A program made the translations under genes and the position numbers. DNA of 16,903 nt from JANQTF01 sp036835375 (GTDB lineage Bacteria > Bacteroidota > Bacteroidia > J057). Positions 1-7,524 of this stretch are shown one piece after another. Position 1 is the first letter of the stretch; each line of letters starts with the position of its first letter. The stretch is from positions 1 through 16,903 of the forward strand of contig DAITMB010000112.1 in the NCBI GenBank assembly GCA_036835375.1, in the 5' to 3' direction. A model generated the notes under the pieces. The model had not been told where the DNA came from. It was given only the letters and a program-made list of their open reading frames with translations, and searched no databases.

Positions 1-685
1 CCTCCATCAACCCAAGGTAGAAACCCGCTTCTCTAGCCAGGCTCAGGTCCGTGATTTGGGAGGCAGCAGCCTGCAAATAAGGCGCTGCCTCTGCTGGCTG
101 GCGAGGATTGCGCTGTAGCAGCGCACTTCCAAGCACGAGCAACTGCTTACAAACGGTATGGGAGAAATCAGCACTGCCTTGTGCTAGGACCGAGTCCATC
201 GACGGTTGAAGATCAGCAACAACGGCAGACCAATTTTTTTCATAATAGTGAGTGATCCAGGCATCGTCTGCGCTCATCCGTGGAGACACTTCTACCACGA
301 CTTCGCTGGCACGGGCCATTTGGCGCTGGCGTGGCTCCCAAGGTTGCTGATACAGGAGCATGCCTGCGATGGCTAGGAGCAGGACAATGGCTGCCGCGAG
401 TGCATATCGAAGCGGTGCAGACCAGATCTTCGCGACGGAGGGCTTGGAACGATCCACCCAGCCTGCCGTGGCGAGGCGTTGCTGAAAGTCTTTGAAACGT
501 GCGGCATCGTCCAGATCCTGCGCAGTCTCATCCGATCCAGTGGCCGTCAGTTCGATGAATTTCGCCTCCAGCACCGGATCAGCAAATAGCTGTGCTGCGA
601 TCCGATCCATCTCTCGGGCAGGGAGGCTACCTGCTGCATAGGCTCGCAGTTGCTCATCGCTTGGGGAGAAAAGAGGCTCTTTCAT
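1..685 (-). CDS. Anti-sigma-factor-like single-pass membrane protein (3' end beyond the window)
   Basis: The frame is open from an ATG at 683-685 to the left edge, giving 228 codons without a stop, so the C-terminus is missing. Residues about 10-45 (AYAAGSLPAREMDRI, then LFADPVLEAKF) resemble the helical N-terminus of anti-sigma factors, but no HxxxCxxC zinc motif is visible. One transmembrane helix lies at about 93-112 (LRYALAAAIVLLLAIAGMLL). The part after it is helical and TPR-like (about 140-228). The start codon overlaps the stop of the upstream sigma gene as ATGA, which implies translational coupling. I infer a membrane-bound protein that restrains or senses for that sigma factor. The TPR-like domain could instead belong to an unrelated membrane protein. 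The gene call is firm; the function is inferred from context. Confidence 0.72.
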   Translation of the reverse strand, partial: MKEPLFSPSDEQLRAYAAGSLPAREMDRIAAQLFADPVLEAKFIELTATGSDETAQDLDDAARFKDFQQRLATAGWVDRSKPSVAKIWSAPLRYALAAAIVLLLAIAGMLLYQQPWEPRQRQMARASEVVVEVSPRMSADDAWITHYYEKNWSAVVADLQPSMDSVLAQGSADFSHTVCKQLLVLGSALLQRNPRQPAEAAPYLQAAASQITDLSLAREAGFYLGLME

Positions 686-1254
686 AACTTTCCATCTTGA
701 TACCGGAAGTAGAGATCCTTGAGGGAATCGGTGATTTTATTCAGAATTTGCTGGGTTTTGTAGTGAGTTAATCCGAGTTGGTGGCTGATTTCGGAGACAG
801 GCCATTCCTCGAAATGGTGCTCCCAGGCCTTCTGTTCGATTTCGGGAAGGGAGGCCAAATAAGCGTTCATGGCATAGATGAATTCTTGCAGCTCGCCATC
901 ATTGGGGCCGGGAGGTTGTTTGTCCGATCCTTGCTCATCCCCTTTTCCGAGGTGACTTCGCTTGATGATGTCCAAGCAGGCCAATCTGATCCAGAAAATC
1001 AAAAATCCGGTGGGATTATCGATCTTCAGCAGCGCACGGTTGTCTTGTTGTTTGTCCAGCCATACTTTTCGAGCAAGAACCTTTGCCACCACATCTTCCG
1101 CCTCTTGTTGAGCTTTGAGGCCAATCGAAGGGACGTTGAGCATCTTGAGAGCCGTCGGTGTCAGCACCTTTCTCAACCGGAGGTAGAGCTGTTCGCTCAC
1201 AGTATCATTGCATCCGGCAAATTCGTCCCACAGATCTCCGATCGATTTTTTCAT
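682..1254 (-). CDS. ECF-type RNA polymerase sigma factor
   Basis: This 190-residue protein has the size and order of an ECF sigma factor. A region-2-like segment spans about 45-100 (QQEAEDVVAKVLARKVW, then NPTGFLIFWIRLACLDIIKR). A variable linker with GPND follows, and a region-4-like helix-turn-helix spans about 130-183 (YLASLPEIEQKAWEHHF, then EISHQLGLTHYKTQQIL). It would recruit core RNA polymerase to a small regulon. The match is looser than for a canonical sigma: region 2 lacks a clear DAED-type motif, having EAEDV instead. It overlaps the downstream membrane protein by 4 bp (ATGA), the usual layout of a sigma/anti-sigma pair. An inverted repeat lies about 10 bp before the start codon. 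No strong Shine-Dalgarno sequence is seen. It could also be a divergent sigma-70-like regulator of a lineage-specific family. Confidence 0.85.
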   Translation of the reverse strand: MKKSIGDLWDEFAGCNDTVSEQLYLRLRKVLTPTALKMLNVPSIGLKAQQEAEDVVAKVLARKVWLDKQQDNRALLKIDNPTGFLIFWIRLACLDIIKRSHLGKGDEQGSDKQPPGPNDGELQEFIYAMNAYLASLPEIEQKAWEHHFEEWPVSEISHQLGLTHYKTQQILNKITDSLKDLYFRYQDGKL

Positions 1255-1264
1255 GAAGATGGCA

Positions 1265-1289
1265 TTTCCAGCGCTTAAATTTCTGGAAA
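1265..1289. promoter_or_regulatory. Inverted repeat just upstream of the sigma gene
   Basis: Arms TTTCCAG (1265-1271) and CTGGAAA (1283-1289) are exact inverse complements with an 11-bp spacer. The repeat starts about 10 bp upstream of the sigma start codon, so in the mRNA it would form a hairpin over the ribosome-binding zone. As DNA it could be an operator. The role is inferred. Confidence 0.3.
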
Positions 1290-1372
1290 AATTCAGCAGA
1301 ACCCAAGTAGGAAAAATAGACGCGCTGGCGTTATTTTTTCGGCACTACAACATGTGAATATCTGTTTTTCTG

Positions 1373-1472
1373 NNNNNNNNNNNNNNNNNNNNNNNNNNNN
1401 NNNNNNNNNNNNNNNNNNNNNNNNNNNNNNNNNNNNNNNNNNNNNNNNNNNNNNNNNNNNNNNNNNNNNNNN
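1373..1472. other. Assembly gap of exactly 100 N
   Basis: One hundred consecutive N form a conventional placeholder gap whose true length is unknown. It sits directly next to a GC-rich terminator hairpin. The stretch 1255-1560 holds the sigma upstream region, the gap, the terminator and a short GATCCT/GATCCT/GATCA run near 1547-1562. I see no gene there; the open frame crossing the N run is an artefact. Confidence 0.97.
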
Positions 1473-1507
1473 AAAAAAGGGGGGCCTGACGCATGATCCG
1501 GCCCCCC
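1473..1507 (-). terminator. Intrinsic terminator of the CsgG/TolB-like gene
   Basis: Read on the minus strand, GGGGGGCC and GGCCCCCC form a perfect 8-bp GC stem around a 13-nt loop, followed by six T that run into the N gap. It lies about 53 bp after the stop of the 1561-3018 gene and matches a classic rho-independent terminator. Confidence 0.85.
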
Positions 1508-1560
1508 TCCTCATATGATTACAAGTGTGATAAGCTAATGTATCGTGATCCTGATCCTGA

Positions 1561-3018
1561 TCAGTCATTCAATCCATTTTGAGAGGATTCCGATTCATTC
1601 ACCGATTCCGATTCATTCAGTGCTTCCAACTTTCTTGTTGGAGCAGTGATCAGCGGAATAGTCAGGCTGGCTTCTTGAGCCAAGAGGCTATTGGTGATCC
1701 TAGCACTGGCGCTGTTGGCAAGCTCTCGAGATCGTGTAGCCACGTCCGGGAGTTCATTTCGGCTCAGGTCTTTGTAGGCCCTTGGGTCGCCCGATGCATA
1801 TTTGTAAGTGACCTGTTGATATGTGTTCGATGTCGAAAGGGGCGCGGGATCGGTATTTAGATTGTTGGCTAGATTGATGATCCGGTAGTTTCCTTCGAGG
1901 GAACATGTGTAAGTGGTAGTTTGAACCCTAGCAACGGCTGTAATCGTTTCATTCTTTTCTACTTCGACAGGCTTCGGTGTCACCTTGTTGCGAATATCTT
2001 CCTCTGTTGGTTTTGGGTATACCGTTTCTTTGACCGTGATCGTTTTTGTCTGCTCTTCTGTCCCAACGTAAGGTTCAGACACTTTCATGGTCACAGAGAC
2101 GATTTTTCCTGTAAAGAGGTAGTCTGCGTTGACGCTGCGCGCCAAAGCTTGTAAATCTGCGTCGGAGCTAGGCCTACCTCGATAAGTACTCATGGCCTCA
2201 TTCACTTCTTGTGCACTGACGAACTGCAGAAATTCCGGGTTTGCTTGCGCGATCTGTTGGAGAAAGTAGTCAGAGAAAGAATTGGCAGCTTGCACCACTT
2301 CAGTCGCCTGACCTACCGCTTGAAAAGGCAAAATCATCACTCGCCTCGTCCCCATTTCACGCGAAACTTGGTACATCGAGTCCGCCTTAGGATGATTAGG
2401 CGTAAAGTCCAGGCATCGCTTGAACTCCTTGGCAGCTGTCCGGGAAGCTTCTATCGTTTCTCGGCCCAAGAGTTCTTCGCCACGAGCATAATGCATGGCA
2501 GAAGCCAGTCGAGTGGCCCATTTAAGCTGGACATTCGCTTCTTCGATGCTGGCGCTGAAGTCCCCGCCGTAGTTGCTTTTTTCTAATTCATAGGCTGGAT
2601 CATTCCATACGACCGCAGGAATAGCGTCAATGTTGGAGATGACCCCTTCCACAGTCTTTAGCTCCTTGATTACTGTCTGCCAAATCAGAACGGTCGAATC
2701 CCCGCGAAATTCAGCGCCCTGCTCCTTCAGTCGGTCCACTTTATCGCTTTCCGAAGAGGCCATGGAGGCAAAATTGTCTTTAAGGATTTTCGAAGCGGGC
2801 TTATTGTGTGTAGGGTAGTTGATGAGCGACTGCACGGAATAAGCGACTGCGGTACGATGATCGCCTTTTTTCAGTGCATTTTTGGCAATGTGGTTAAGTT
2901 TGAAAGGTGGCTCGTTCTCCGGCTGAGCAAGCGCTACGCCTGGGGTGATGAAAGCCATCAGTAGGAACAAGGTCAAGAGGGGGAAGCAAGGGATCTGGCG
3001 AAAAATGGATGTATTCAT
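1561..3018 (-). CDS. Secreted TPR-like / CsgG- or TolB-N-like protein
   Basis: This 485-residue protein begins with a hydrophobic signal peptide, probably cleaved near ALA-QPEN (residues 30-34). No lipobox cysteine is seen at the cleavage site. Residues 40-225 are helical and repeat-like (for example KNALKKGDHRTAVAYSVQSL, and KEFKRCLDFTPNHPKADSMY), suggesting TPR units. Residues about 226-310 (RRVMILPFQAVGQ, then FSDYFLQQIAQ, then LARSVNADYLFTGKIVSV) follow the strand-helix pattern of the CsgG/TolB-N/LpoB-type fold seen in secretion-pore and envelope-assembly proteins. The C-terminal third is strand-rich, and the tail carries two NESES repeats (468-478). It lies 145 bp downstream of a barrel-like protein on the same strand, so a common envelope function is plausible. 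The exact role is unknown. The fold assignment is by pattern, not by search. Confidence 0.82.
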   Translation of the reverse strand: MNTSIFRQIPCFPLLTLFLLMAFITPGVALAQPENEPPFKLNHIAKNALKKGDHRTAVAYSVQSLINYPTHNKPASKILKDNFASMASSESDKVDRLKEQGAEFRGDSTVLIWQTVIKELKTVEGVISNIDAIPAVVWNDPAYELEKSNYGGDFSASIEEANVQLKWATRLASAMHYARGEELLGRETIEASRTAAKEFKRCLDFTPNHPKADSMYQVSREMGTRRVMILPFQAVGQATEVVQAANSFSDYFLQQIAQANPEFLQFVSAQEVNEAMSTYRGRPSSDADLQALARSVNADYLFTGKIVSVTMKVSEPYVGTEEQTKTITVKETVYPKPTEEDIRNKVTPKPVEVEKNETITAVARVQTTTYTCSLEGNYRIINLANNLNTDPAPLSTSNTYQQVTYKYASGDPRAYKDLSRNELPDVATRSRELANSASARITNSLLAQEASLTIPLITAPTRKLEALNESESVNESESSQNGLND

Positions 3019-3163
3019 AAAGGTGTGTGCGAAAAGGTCAACAAATGAAAGTGAGGGGGAATGGGAAAATCATTGATTAAAAACGCTGACAAACTAGCAG
3101 CTGAGAGTGGGGAGGAACATTCGCTTGAAACATCCCGGACGCCACGTTGCCACTTTGTCTATT

Positions 3164-4021
3164 TCATAGTAAATTCATCCCTAGCCCGATTTGGAAATAG
3201 AGTCCTCTAGGGTCCATCAGGTGCTTAGTCACCCAAGGTTGATCATCCACCAAGAGGTTGAGGCCGTCACTGGGAATAGCTTCCCGGCCTGTCACCTGTC
3301 CCAGGGTTCCCTGGCCACTAAATGCTAGCTCATGTCTGGTCCGAATGGGCATCGTGTAGCCAACACTTCCATGGAGCTGAAATGATGTTCCGGGAAATCT
3401 CACGATCATTTCCACCCGAGGACGAATTTGTGCGGTCCGAGACTCCATCGCGACGCTGGCCTGTTCAAAAATCGCCACATTGTTCACCGTCATGTTGAGA
3501 GAGTTGATGTTCACGGTATCGATCGTCGTGCTGGAGTTGCCAAAAAAAGCTTGAACGGCGGCTCGTCCAATGACCCTTCCCTGTAGGAAGTAGAAGAAAT
3601 TGTATCCGATACCGAGTCCAAAGCCTTTGTTTCGGATCGCGCCTCGCTCCCAGCTGTAGCTGATTTCCCCGTGATAGCCGTGAAAATCACCAAACTCCGC
3701 CCCAAGCTGTGTCATGCCAATGCCGCTTTGCTCGGGAAATAGATAGGAAAAAGAGTAGATTTCCGGAATGGGGGAGTCATCCAGGTAGTTTCCTGAGAAG
3801 GAGAAAGATTCTTGCGCTGCCGAAATCCGTCCAAAGCTGAGGAAAGGGGTGAAATACCGATCTTTTCCATACTGCCACTTCTGGCCCGGAACAGACAGGG
3901 GGATCTTTTCACCAAGAGAAGTCTCTTGGGCCCGCGCCGAATGCGTAGCTGCAATTAGCATCACAGCTGCAAGAAATAGTGCGAAGCGAGTAGGGGCGTT
4001 GGTTGTGGTAAAAGTTGACAT
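3164..4021 (-). CDS. Predicted outer-membrane beta-barrel protein
   Basis: I chose the ATG at 4019-4021, which gives 285 residues. The longest frame begins at a TTG (4072), and another ATG lies at 4033. From 4021 the protein has a clean signal peptide (FALFLAAVMLIAATHSARAQ), with cleavage after about residue 32. The rest is rich in alternating aromatic and small residues typical of amphipathic strands, such as GEISYSWERGAIRNKGFGLG, IGYNFFYFL and LHGSVGYTMPIRTRHELAF. It ends LYFQIGLGMNLL, like a last barrel strand. Length and composition fit a small porin-like or OmpA-type barrel without a periplasmic domain. No family is recognised. It is followed on the same strand, after 145 bp, by the CsgG/TolB-like protein and may be cotranscribed with it. 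Confidence 0.78.
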   Translation of the reverse strand: MSTFTTTNAPTRFALFLAAVMLIAATHSARAQETSLGEKIPLSVPGQKWQYGKDRYFTPFLSFGRISAAQESFSFSGNYLDDSPIPEIYSFSYLFPEQSGIGMTQLGAEFGDFHGYHGEISYSWERGAIRNKGFGLGIGYNFFYFLQGRVIGRAAVQAFFGNSSTTIDTVNINSLNMTVNNVAIFEQASVAMESRTAQIRPRVEMIVRFPGTSFQLHGSVGYTMPIRTRHELAFSGQGTLGQVTGREAIPSDGLNLLVDDQPWVTKHLMDPRGLYFQIGLGMNLL

Positions 4022-4682
4022 AGGGTTAGACATTGGGAAAGTGATCCATGGAGCAGAAAAGTGAAAATTCAAGAGAGGTCGCGTTGCGACTACTCATGAC
4101 TTTGTCGAATGTGTTAGCAGAATACCACAGATAAAAGGAAACTGCCGACAAAAGAGGTAAAAGAATTTATTTAGTCTCAAGCCACTTTTCGCCGACTTTC
4201 ACTTCTCGAAAAGCTGTAATATCCAGGCTATGCTAGACAATTTTTAACTTCCCCGCAGCGGTCTCAAGCCCTGATTGAGGTTGACAAAAAGTGGATCCAG
4301 TTATGATTAAACCTATTTCAACAGCCATTCTCCTCAATCTGAGGATGTACAAGCAGATGTCAATCACCGAGTACGTGTTGCTTGTAAAAACGACCTTTTT
4401 TGACTAATTTGAGGGATTTGGCACAGTATCCGTTACCACCAACATTTGCAGAAAGTCGACTGCGCCTTTCCAGCCACAATAGATGGAACCGCAAATCGGG
4501 TGACGGGAATACAAACGATTCTGAGATTTTTTTGAACGATCATTCAGTACAATCATTGAAACATCCTGTGTAGTGCCCATGAAGAGAGGAATTCAGGTGA
4601 AAAAGCATGACCAAGTTTTTCAGACTGTCATTTTGCTTGTGTACCTTTCTCAGGACTTATTTTGTCAACGATCCTTTTTCTC
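4022..4682. other. Divergent intergenic region, no gene seen
   Basis: These 661 bp separate the barrel gene (minus) from the first large module gene (plus) and should hold both promoters. I find no convincing coding frame. Small dyads are visible: GTCGC/GCGAC with a 3-nt loop at 4078-4090, and TCCTCA/TGAGGA with a 3-nt loop at 4331-4345. A GTGGATCCAG decamer at 4291-4300 recurs inverted at 7134-7143. No clear Bacteroidota TAnnTTTG promoter could be assigned. Confidence 0.6.
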
Positions 4683-6320
4683 ATGACTCGCATTCCCCAT
4701 CATTTTCAGCTATTTGCTTGTGTTTCCGCGTTGGATCACAGTTCTTTTCCCACGATGATCGCCCCCTCTATCGCCCCCTATTCTGATACACACCAAGCAT
4801 GGTTTTTGGTCCTGTGGCACATTTGGCAGCAAAGTAAGGAAGGGCAATACATCGAGGCTTGGGATTCGGATTCGCCGGTCGATCCCGTTCGCTTGGAAGC
4901 CACCATTCGCGCCGCGTGGACAGAAAGTTTTCCCTCCTTGCCATTTGACAGCGGCTACCGCAAAAACATTGAGTCCGATATTTGCCGCGAAATCAGACAA
5001 TACCTCGGCACAAGCCGCTACCAAGCACAGTCCTTGGCAGTCGAAAAGGATGCCCTCTTTGCCATCATGCGCGCGGGCCAACATACCCTGTACACGTACT
5101 ACCTGAAGCGGTTTATCAAGCTGGCCGAAAAAGAAAAAATTCAGGATAGCACCTACTTTGCTGTGATTCAGCACATGGTGGACATTCACCTGGAATACGT
5201 GTTTCGGCACCTTCCCCAGACAGGGCCGAGCGATCGAAAAGCCCTTCTGATCTTCCGAGAGCTGGTGACACGCCAAGAATTAGCCGCTCGGGTCGCAGAG
5301 AAAGGGCTCAATGCCTTGAATTCCGGTGGAGAGCTCGATCCGTTACATCGGGCCGCCTTTGAGTATCTCACCTTGATTGCCGATCCAGCCGATCCGCTTG
5401 GATTGGATCGGCAGCCCCTCGGTAATTTGTTTAGCACTTGTCCGAAAGTCAGCTCAGCAGACATCCTCAGCGCGTTGTATCGCCTTCATGCCGCTGGGTT
5501 CGAAGATCCTGCCTACTTGGGCTTGCTCCAGGAAGCCATGAATATCTGCGACCGCTCCATGGAGAAAATCAATCCAGACCTCGGCACGAATGTCTTATTT
5601 TTGCTTAATAACTTGATTGTCAAGAAGCTCAATGAGAAAGACGATCAGCTCAGAGAATACCTGGATCTGAGGATCAAGCTACACGAACTGGTGTTGGCGC
5701 ATGAGTTAGCCACTGGATTTCCGGTGGAGTTTTTCAACCTCGTAAACATGTACTTTTGGAAGATCGACATGATCTATGGCAGGCATCGGGCGATGGGGAC
5801 CGATGCAGAAGAGGGGATGAGGCAAGAAGTCAAGGAAGTCATTGACCAAGTAAGGCACTCCCTGCCGCAACTGCTGCTTCGCGTTCCGAAAGAATTTCGC
5901 TCCGGAGCAGAATTGCAGATGAGGCTTTGTATGGCGTTTCATGAAGAAGATCCTGCTCAATTCAATCGGCTCAAAACCAGGGTGTTACAACAGAATCATT
6001 TCCTCCATCTCTTCGACGTGTCCGGGGCTTGGCACATAATGAAGATGGCTTTCAAGACGCTACCAGCTGCTACTTTTTCCACCATGGACGAGGAAGCGCT
6101 TGTCAACGACTTGCGCAATTTTGAGCGCCGGATCAAGCGGATTCATGAACCCGATGCGGAGAAATTCCTGGCTCGCCACGTATCTGCTGCCAAGGCCATG
6201 ATCAAGTTTCTGGTGGCCAGGTCCCCCGTGGCTAAATCCAAAGTGCTGACAGCTTTGGAGACCACCCCCCACATTCAGGACAAAGAATGGTTGTGCACAG
6301 AAATGAAAAGAAAATGCTAA
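4683..6320 (+). CDS. Large helical protein of duplicated module, copy 1 (unknown function)
   Basis: From the ATG at 4683 the product has 545 residues. The longest frame starts earlier at a TTG (4662). The ATG is preferred because it puts exactly 39 residues before a shared WF motif, as in the paralogue at 7525. Both N-termini also share M1, P5, L10, A12, C13 and F22. The protein appears almost wholly alpha-helical, with no convincing transmembrane segment, so it is probably cytoplasmic. Shared blocks with copy 2 include WFxxLW, an SFP/TFP motif, a YLK segment after about residue 130, DL(x)5LL(N/Q)NLI near 310-325, FxNL near 360, and an ending of the form D(K/R)xWL. I recognise no catalytic motif. 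It converges on a small secreted protein. A helical-repeat scaffold is the only structural inference I would make. Confidence 0.9.
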   Translation: MTRIPHHFQLFACVSALDHSSFPTMIAPSIAPYSDTHQAWFLVLWHIWQQSKEGQYIEAWDSDSPVDPVRLEATIRAAWTESFPSLPFDSGYRKNIESDICREIRQYLGTSRYQAQSLAVEKDALFAIMRAGQHTLYTYYLKRFIKLAEKEKIQDSTYFAVIQHMVDIHLEYVFRHLPQTGPSDRKALLIFRELVTRQELAARVAEKGLNALNSGGELDPLHRAAFEYLTLIADPADPLGLDRQPLGNLFSTCPKVSSADILSALYRLHAAGFEDPAYLGLLQEAMNICDRSMEKINPDLGTNVLFLLNNLIVKKLNEKDDQLREYLDLRIKLHELVLAHELATGFPVEFFNLVNMYFWKIDMIYGRHRAMGTDAEEGMRQEVKEVIDQVRHSLPQLLLRVPKEFRSGAELQMRLCMAFHEEDPAQFNRLKTRVLQQNHFLHLFDVSGAWHIMKMAFKTLPAATFSTMDEEALVNDLRNFERRIKRIHEPDAEKFLARHVSAAKAMIKFLVARSPVAKSKVLTALETTPHIQDKEWLCTEMKRKC

Positions 6321-6323
6321 GGA

Positions 6324-6344
6324 GAGTCACTCCAAGGAGTGCTC
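6324..6344. terminator. Hairpin between convergent genes, module copy 1
   Basis: CACTCC (6328-6333) and GGAGTG (6336-6341) pair around a tiny AA loop. The stem extends as GAG/CTC past one bulged T. It begins 4 bp after the stop of the large gene. There is no T tract, so if it stops transcription it does so unconventionally. The equivalent place in copy 2 also has a hairpin. Confidence 0.4.
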
Positions 6345-6435
6345 ACCTTAGCTGGTGCTCGCTGAGCGAATCCGATACTTGCTCGTACGTGACCTTGTTG
6401 TTGCCAAAAGCAGGACTGGTCGCTATCCTGGCGGG

Positions 6436-6795
6436 TTAGGAGCTTTGAACCTCTACGAGGTGAGTCTCTACCCCTTCGCTCGTGGTCACGATCAGGTAGT
6501 AGTACCCAGTCGTCATGGATGCCACGTACCAGGACTGACCTTCTTCGTAGTCACCTTGAAAGATGAGATGGCTACTCATGTTTCGCACCTGGATGCTGAG
6601 GATGTCCACGCCGCGAGGAGAGGCCACAGTCATGTTTGTGGTGGCTGGGTTGGGATAGATCACCAGTTCACCGCTACTTTCTGCAAAATAAGGGAGTGGC
6701 TCAATGGTGACTTGCGCTGCTGCCGAGTGGACGCTGCCCGCGACGAATGCAAGCAGGAGACCAGCGAACAGGATTCCCTGGCGCAGTTGGGACAT
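6436..6795 (-). CDS. Small secreted T9SS sorting-domain protein, module copy 1
   Basis: From the ATG at 6793-6795 the protein has 119 residues. An earlier ATG at 6837 would add 14 residues before the signal peptide. Residues 1-28 are a signal peptide (GILFAGLLLAFVAGSVHSAA, cleaved near AAAQ). After a linker of about 18 residues comes IYPNPAT (46-52), the hallmark opening of the type IX secretion type A C-terminal sorting domain, and the domain continues to the end. There is no room for a separate cargo domain. Family knowledge says such domains guide proteins across the outer membrane and are removed by the PorU sortase. Here the domain is nearly the whole protein. It is paralogous to the 9092-9502 product (shared IYPNPAT, FQ, W, AS, TSEG) and convergent with the large helical protein. 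Function unknown. Confidence 0.83.
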   Translation of the reverse strand: MSQLRQGILFAGLLLAFVAGSVHSAAAQVTIEPLPYFAESSGELVIYPNPATTNMTVASPRGVDILSIQVRNMSSHLIFQGDYEEGQSWYVASMTTGYYYLIVTTSEGVETHLVEVQSS

Positions 6796-7105
6796 AGCTC
6801 TCCCTGGGAGAGCGTTCTCCAAAATCAATGTGGTCATGTGAAATGTGGGTTATTGAAGTGAAACGTCGAGTGAAAACTCGAGCCAGCTTCCAAAACAATG
6901 CGATTCGATCGGCCAATCGAATGGCGTGTGCTTAGTTGTCTTCATGGGATCCGTCATGATTCAGGCACCTTGTTGGTTTCTGCTCGATTCTATCCTATGG
7001 AGCGATCGAGGAATGACAGTTTTAAAAATGAGTCGATGTTTTTTTTGATTTTTTTTGTAATGATCTTTTGAAATATCTTTTGATCGTTTCGTTGCTTGAT
7101 TTCTC

Positions 7106-7151
7106 TTAAAAAGGAAAGGGGGGATCCGTGCCACTGGATCCACACCCTTTC
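7106..7151 (-). terminator. Terminator-like hairpin with no assigned minus-strand gene
   Basis: Arms GAAAGGG (7114-7120) and CCCTTTC (7145-7151) enclose GGATCC (7122-7127) and GGATCC (7136-7141), which pair with each other around an 8-nt loop. There is a 1-versus-3-nt internal bulge, and 13 bp pair in total. On the minus strand the stem is followed by CTTTTTAAG, which fits an intrinsic terminator for leftward transcription. The nearest annotated minus gene upstream is at 9092-9502, beyond the large plus-strand gene. Confidence 0.45.
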
Positions 7152-7243
7152 GAAAAACTAACATGTTGGGACTTGTGCTTCCCGATGGTTCACCGAGGGA
7201 TGTGATGCCTCGTGTTGGAACTACTCATTGCAGACAGACTTTT

Positions 7244-7288
7244 CCACAGACATTGATTCGTGAGAATCAGACAATGAATGTCTTGTGG
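7244..7288. repeat. Imperfect long inverted repeat
   Basis: CCACA/TGTGG, GACATT/AATGTC and GATTC/GAATC nest around a GTGA loop. The right arm carries a one-base bulge and an extra 8-nt segment (7269-7276). Sixteen base pairs can form. It may be a leader or small-RNA structure upstream of the 7525 gene. No role is established. Confidence 0.4.
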
Positions 7289-7524
7289 TGAAGACGTGCT
7301 GAATGATGTATAAACCGAACTCTCATCTTCTAAAATTCAGGCGATTCTGGAGAAAATCGAAAGGCAATAATTGGCATAATTCATATGATAAATTTTTAAT
7401 TTGATCTCGCCACTCGGATAGGTTATTATTAGAAATCGTTATTTTTAGGCGAATCAATAAGAAGTTTGAGTGGAAGAAATCGAAAAATCTTCTAAATTGA
7501 TGTGCATAAATCATCTATCAAATT

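Larger units (their letters stand above)
6796..7524. other. Long divergent intergenic region with two hairpins
   Basis: These 729 bp separate small protein 1 (minus) from large protein 2 (plus). The part from about 7300 to 7524 is clearly more AT-rich than the genes. Two runs of eight T lie near 7039-7056, and ATCTTTTGA occurs twice shortly after. Two sizeable hairpins (7114-7151 and 7244-7288) are listed separately. A weak 63-codon minus frame at 7323-7514 exists but looks like AT-rich noise. No convincing protein gene is seen. Confidence 0.55.

Noticed and set aside
280..495. 71-codon plus-strand frame
   Set aside because: It lies wholly opposite the open anti-sigma-like frame on the minus strand, which has a clear membrane helix and couples to the sigma gene.
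1293..1568. 91-codon minus-strand frame across the N gap
   Set aside because: It reads through undetermined bases and the terminator, and has no protein character.
4281..4307. TTGACA and TATGAT resembling a sigma-70 promoter upstream of large gene 1
   Set aside because: The spacer is only 15 bp, Bacteroidota housekeeping promoters have a different consensus (TTTG and TAnnTTTG), and the start codon is over 370 bp away.
6961..7164. 67-codon minus-strand frame
   Set aside because: It runs through the terminator-like hairpin and the poly-T tracts (giving lysine runs); not protein-like.
7323..7514. 63-codon minus-strand frame upstream of large gene 2
   Set aside because: AT-rich composition, phenylalanine/asparagine-rich low-complexity product and no family signature. 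Kept only as one possible explanation for the minus-strand terminator at 7106-7151.
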